NCBI GenBank assembly: GCA_030142905.1
Contig: JASJOG010000473.1
Location: forward strand, 89,209 to 153,208
DNA length: 64,000 nucleotides
DNA from: Heliopora coerulea
Lineage: Eukaryota; Cnidaria; Anthozoa; Scleralcyonacea; Helioporidae
Direction of reading: 5' to 3'
Part shown: piece by piece, positions 63,860-64,000 of the stretch
Layout: each line of letters starts with the position of its first letter
How positions within the stretch are numbered: position 1 is the stretch's first letter
Program-made: the position numbers and the translations under genes
Notes under the pieces: generated by a model
Databases searched by the model: none
What the model saw: only the letters and a program-made list of their open reading frames with translations
Told to the model about the DNA's origin: nothing

Positions 63860-64000
63860 ATGTCCATGCACCCAGCCTGAGACACCTTGCAAGGCCCTGG
63901 GATGAACTGCATCTTCCAGAAGACAAAATTATGAAGAACTCAGACTTCTGAACCCTGCTGGAGATATAATTTTCTAAGCTTGTTGAGAGAGGAAGATCAT
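63860..64000. other. window edge, nothing recognised
   Basis: The last 140 bp show no coding or repeat feature that can be supported. Confidence 0.4.

Overview
This is eukaryotic, almost certainly metazoan DNA: about 64 kb of AT-rich intergenic sequence packed with nested transposable elements and holding no intact conventional host gene. The repertoire (Polinton, Penelope-like, Gypsy, Harbinger, hAT, Tc1, pogo, several LINEs, tRNA-derived SINEs, an alpha-kinase fragment, a U1-like snRNA copy) fits a cnidarian or similar marine invertebrate. The phylum is inferred from recalled family resemblance, not proven.

The centrepiece is a nearly complete Polinton/Maverick at 6040-20743 (about 14.7 kb). 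It has ~155 bp terminal inverted repeats starting AGTAGTTG and a 6-bp direct flank CCTAAT. A leftward block carries a small hypothetical protein, the packaging ATPase, the double-jelly-roll major capsid protein, an acidic/hydrophobic protein and a DDE integrase. A rightward block carries a membrane-anchored protein, a probable minor capsid protein, a tail-fibre-like repeat protein with a lectin-like head and three small membrane proteins. The replication end carries a leftward VRR-NUC nuclease, a rightward NUMOD1-like DNA-binding protein and protein-primed DNA polymerase B. Frameshifts (several in A/T runs) and nonsense codons of all three kinds break integrase, capsid, fibre and polymerase, so this copy is dead as read. 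Virion genes mostly start at TAAATG. Replication-side genes start just after a TATAATAAAAG box, so the element appears to have two promoter classes.

Left of the Polinton are a hAT fragment, a 5'-truncated LINE, a Tc1 remnant, a tandem tRNA-SINE pair and a P2X7-C-like fragment. Right of it are a degraded pogo/Tigger transposase, a SINE inside a hairpin, and a U1-like snRNA at 27060-27225. At 28390-38400 a multi-exon integrase-core gene is interrupted by a Gypsy element (28917-36607, ~105 bp LTRs, 5-bp TSD ATTAG). That Gypsy is itself interrupted by an apparently intact two-gene Harbinger (32663-35740, TSD TTA). Further right are a hAT MITE, a broken alpha-kinase gene, a hAT pseudogene, LINE pieces, and a second Gypsy (from 45509) whose RT catalytic box is split by an inverted pair of Penelope-like elements (47504-50360, 15-bp TSD). 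More inverted Penelope pairs occur at 53645-54522 and 58718-59058. The last lies in a hAT element (56110-59802, TSD TTCTAACC) that interrupts a dispersed gene family of unknown function. The window closes with LINE and Tc1 remnants on the minus strand.

Nesting order can be read from target-site duplications: integrase-core gene < Gypsy < Harbinger; second Gypsy < Penelope pair; dispersed gene < hAT < Penelope palindrome.
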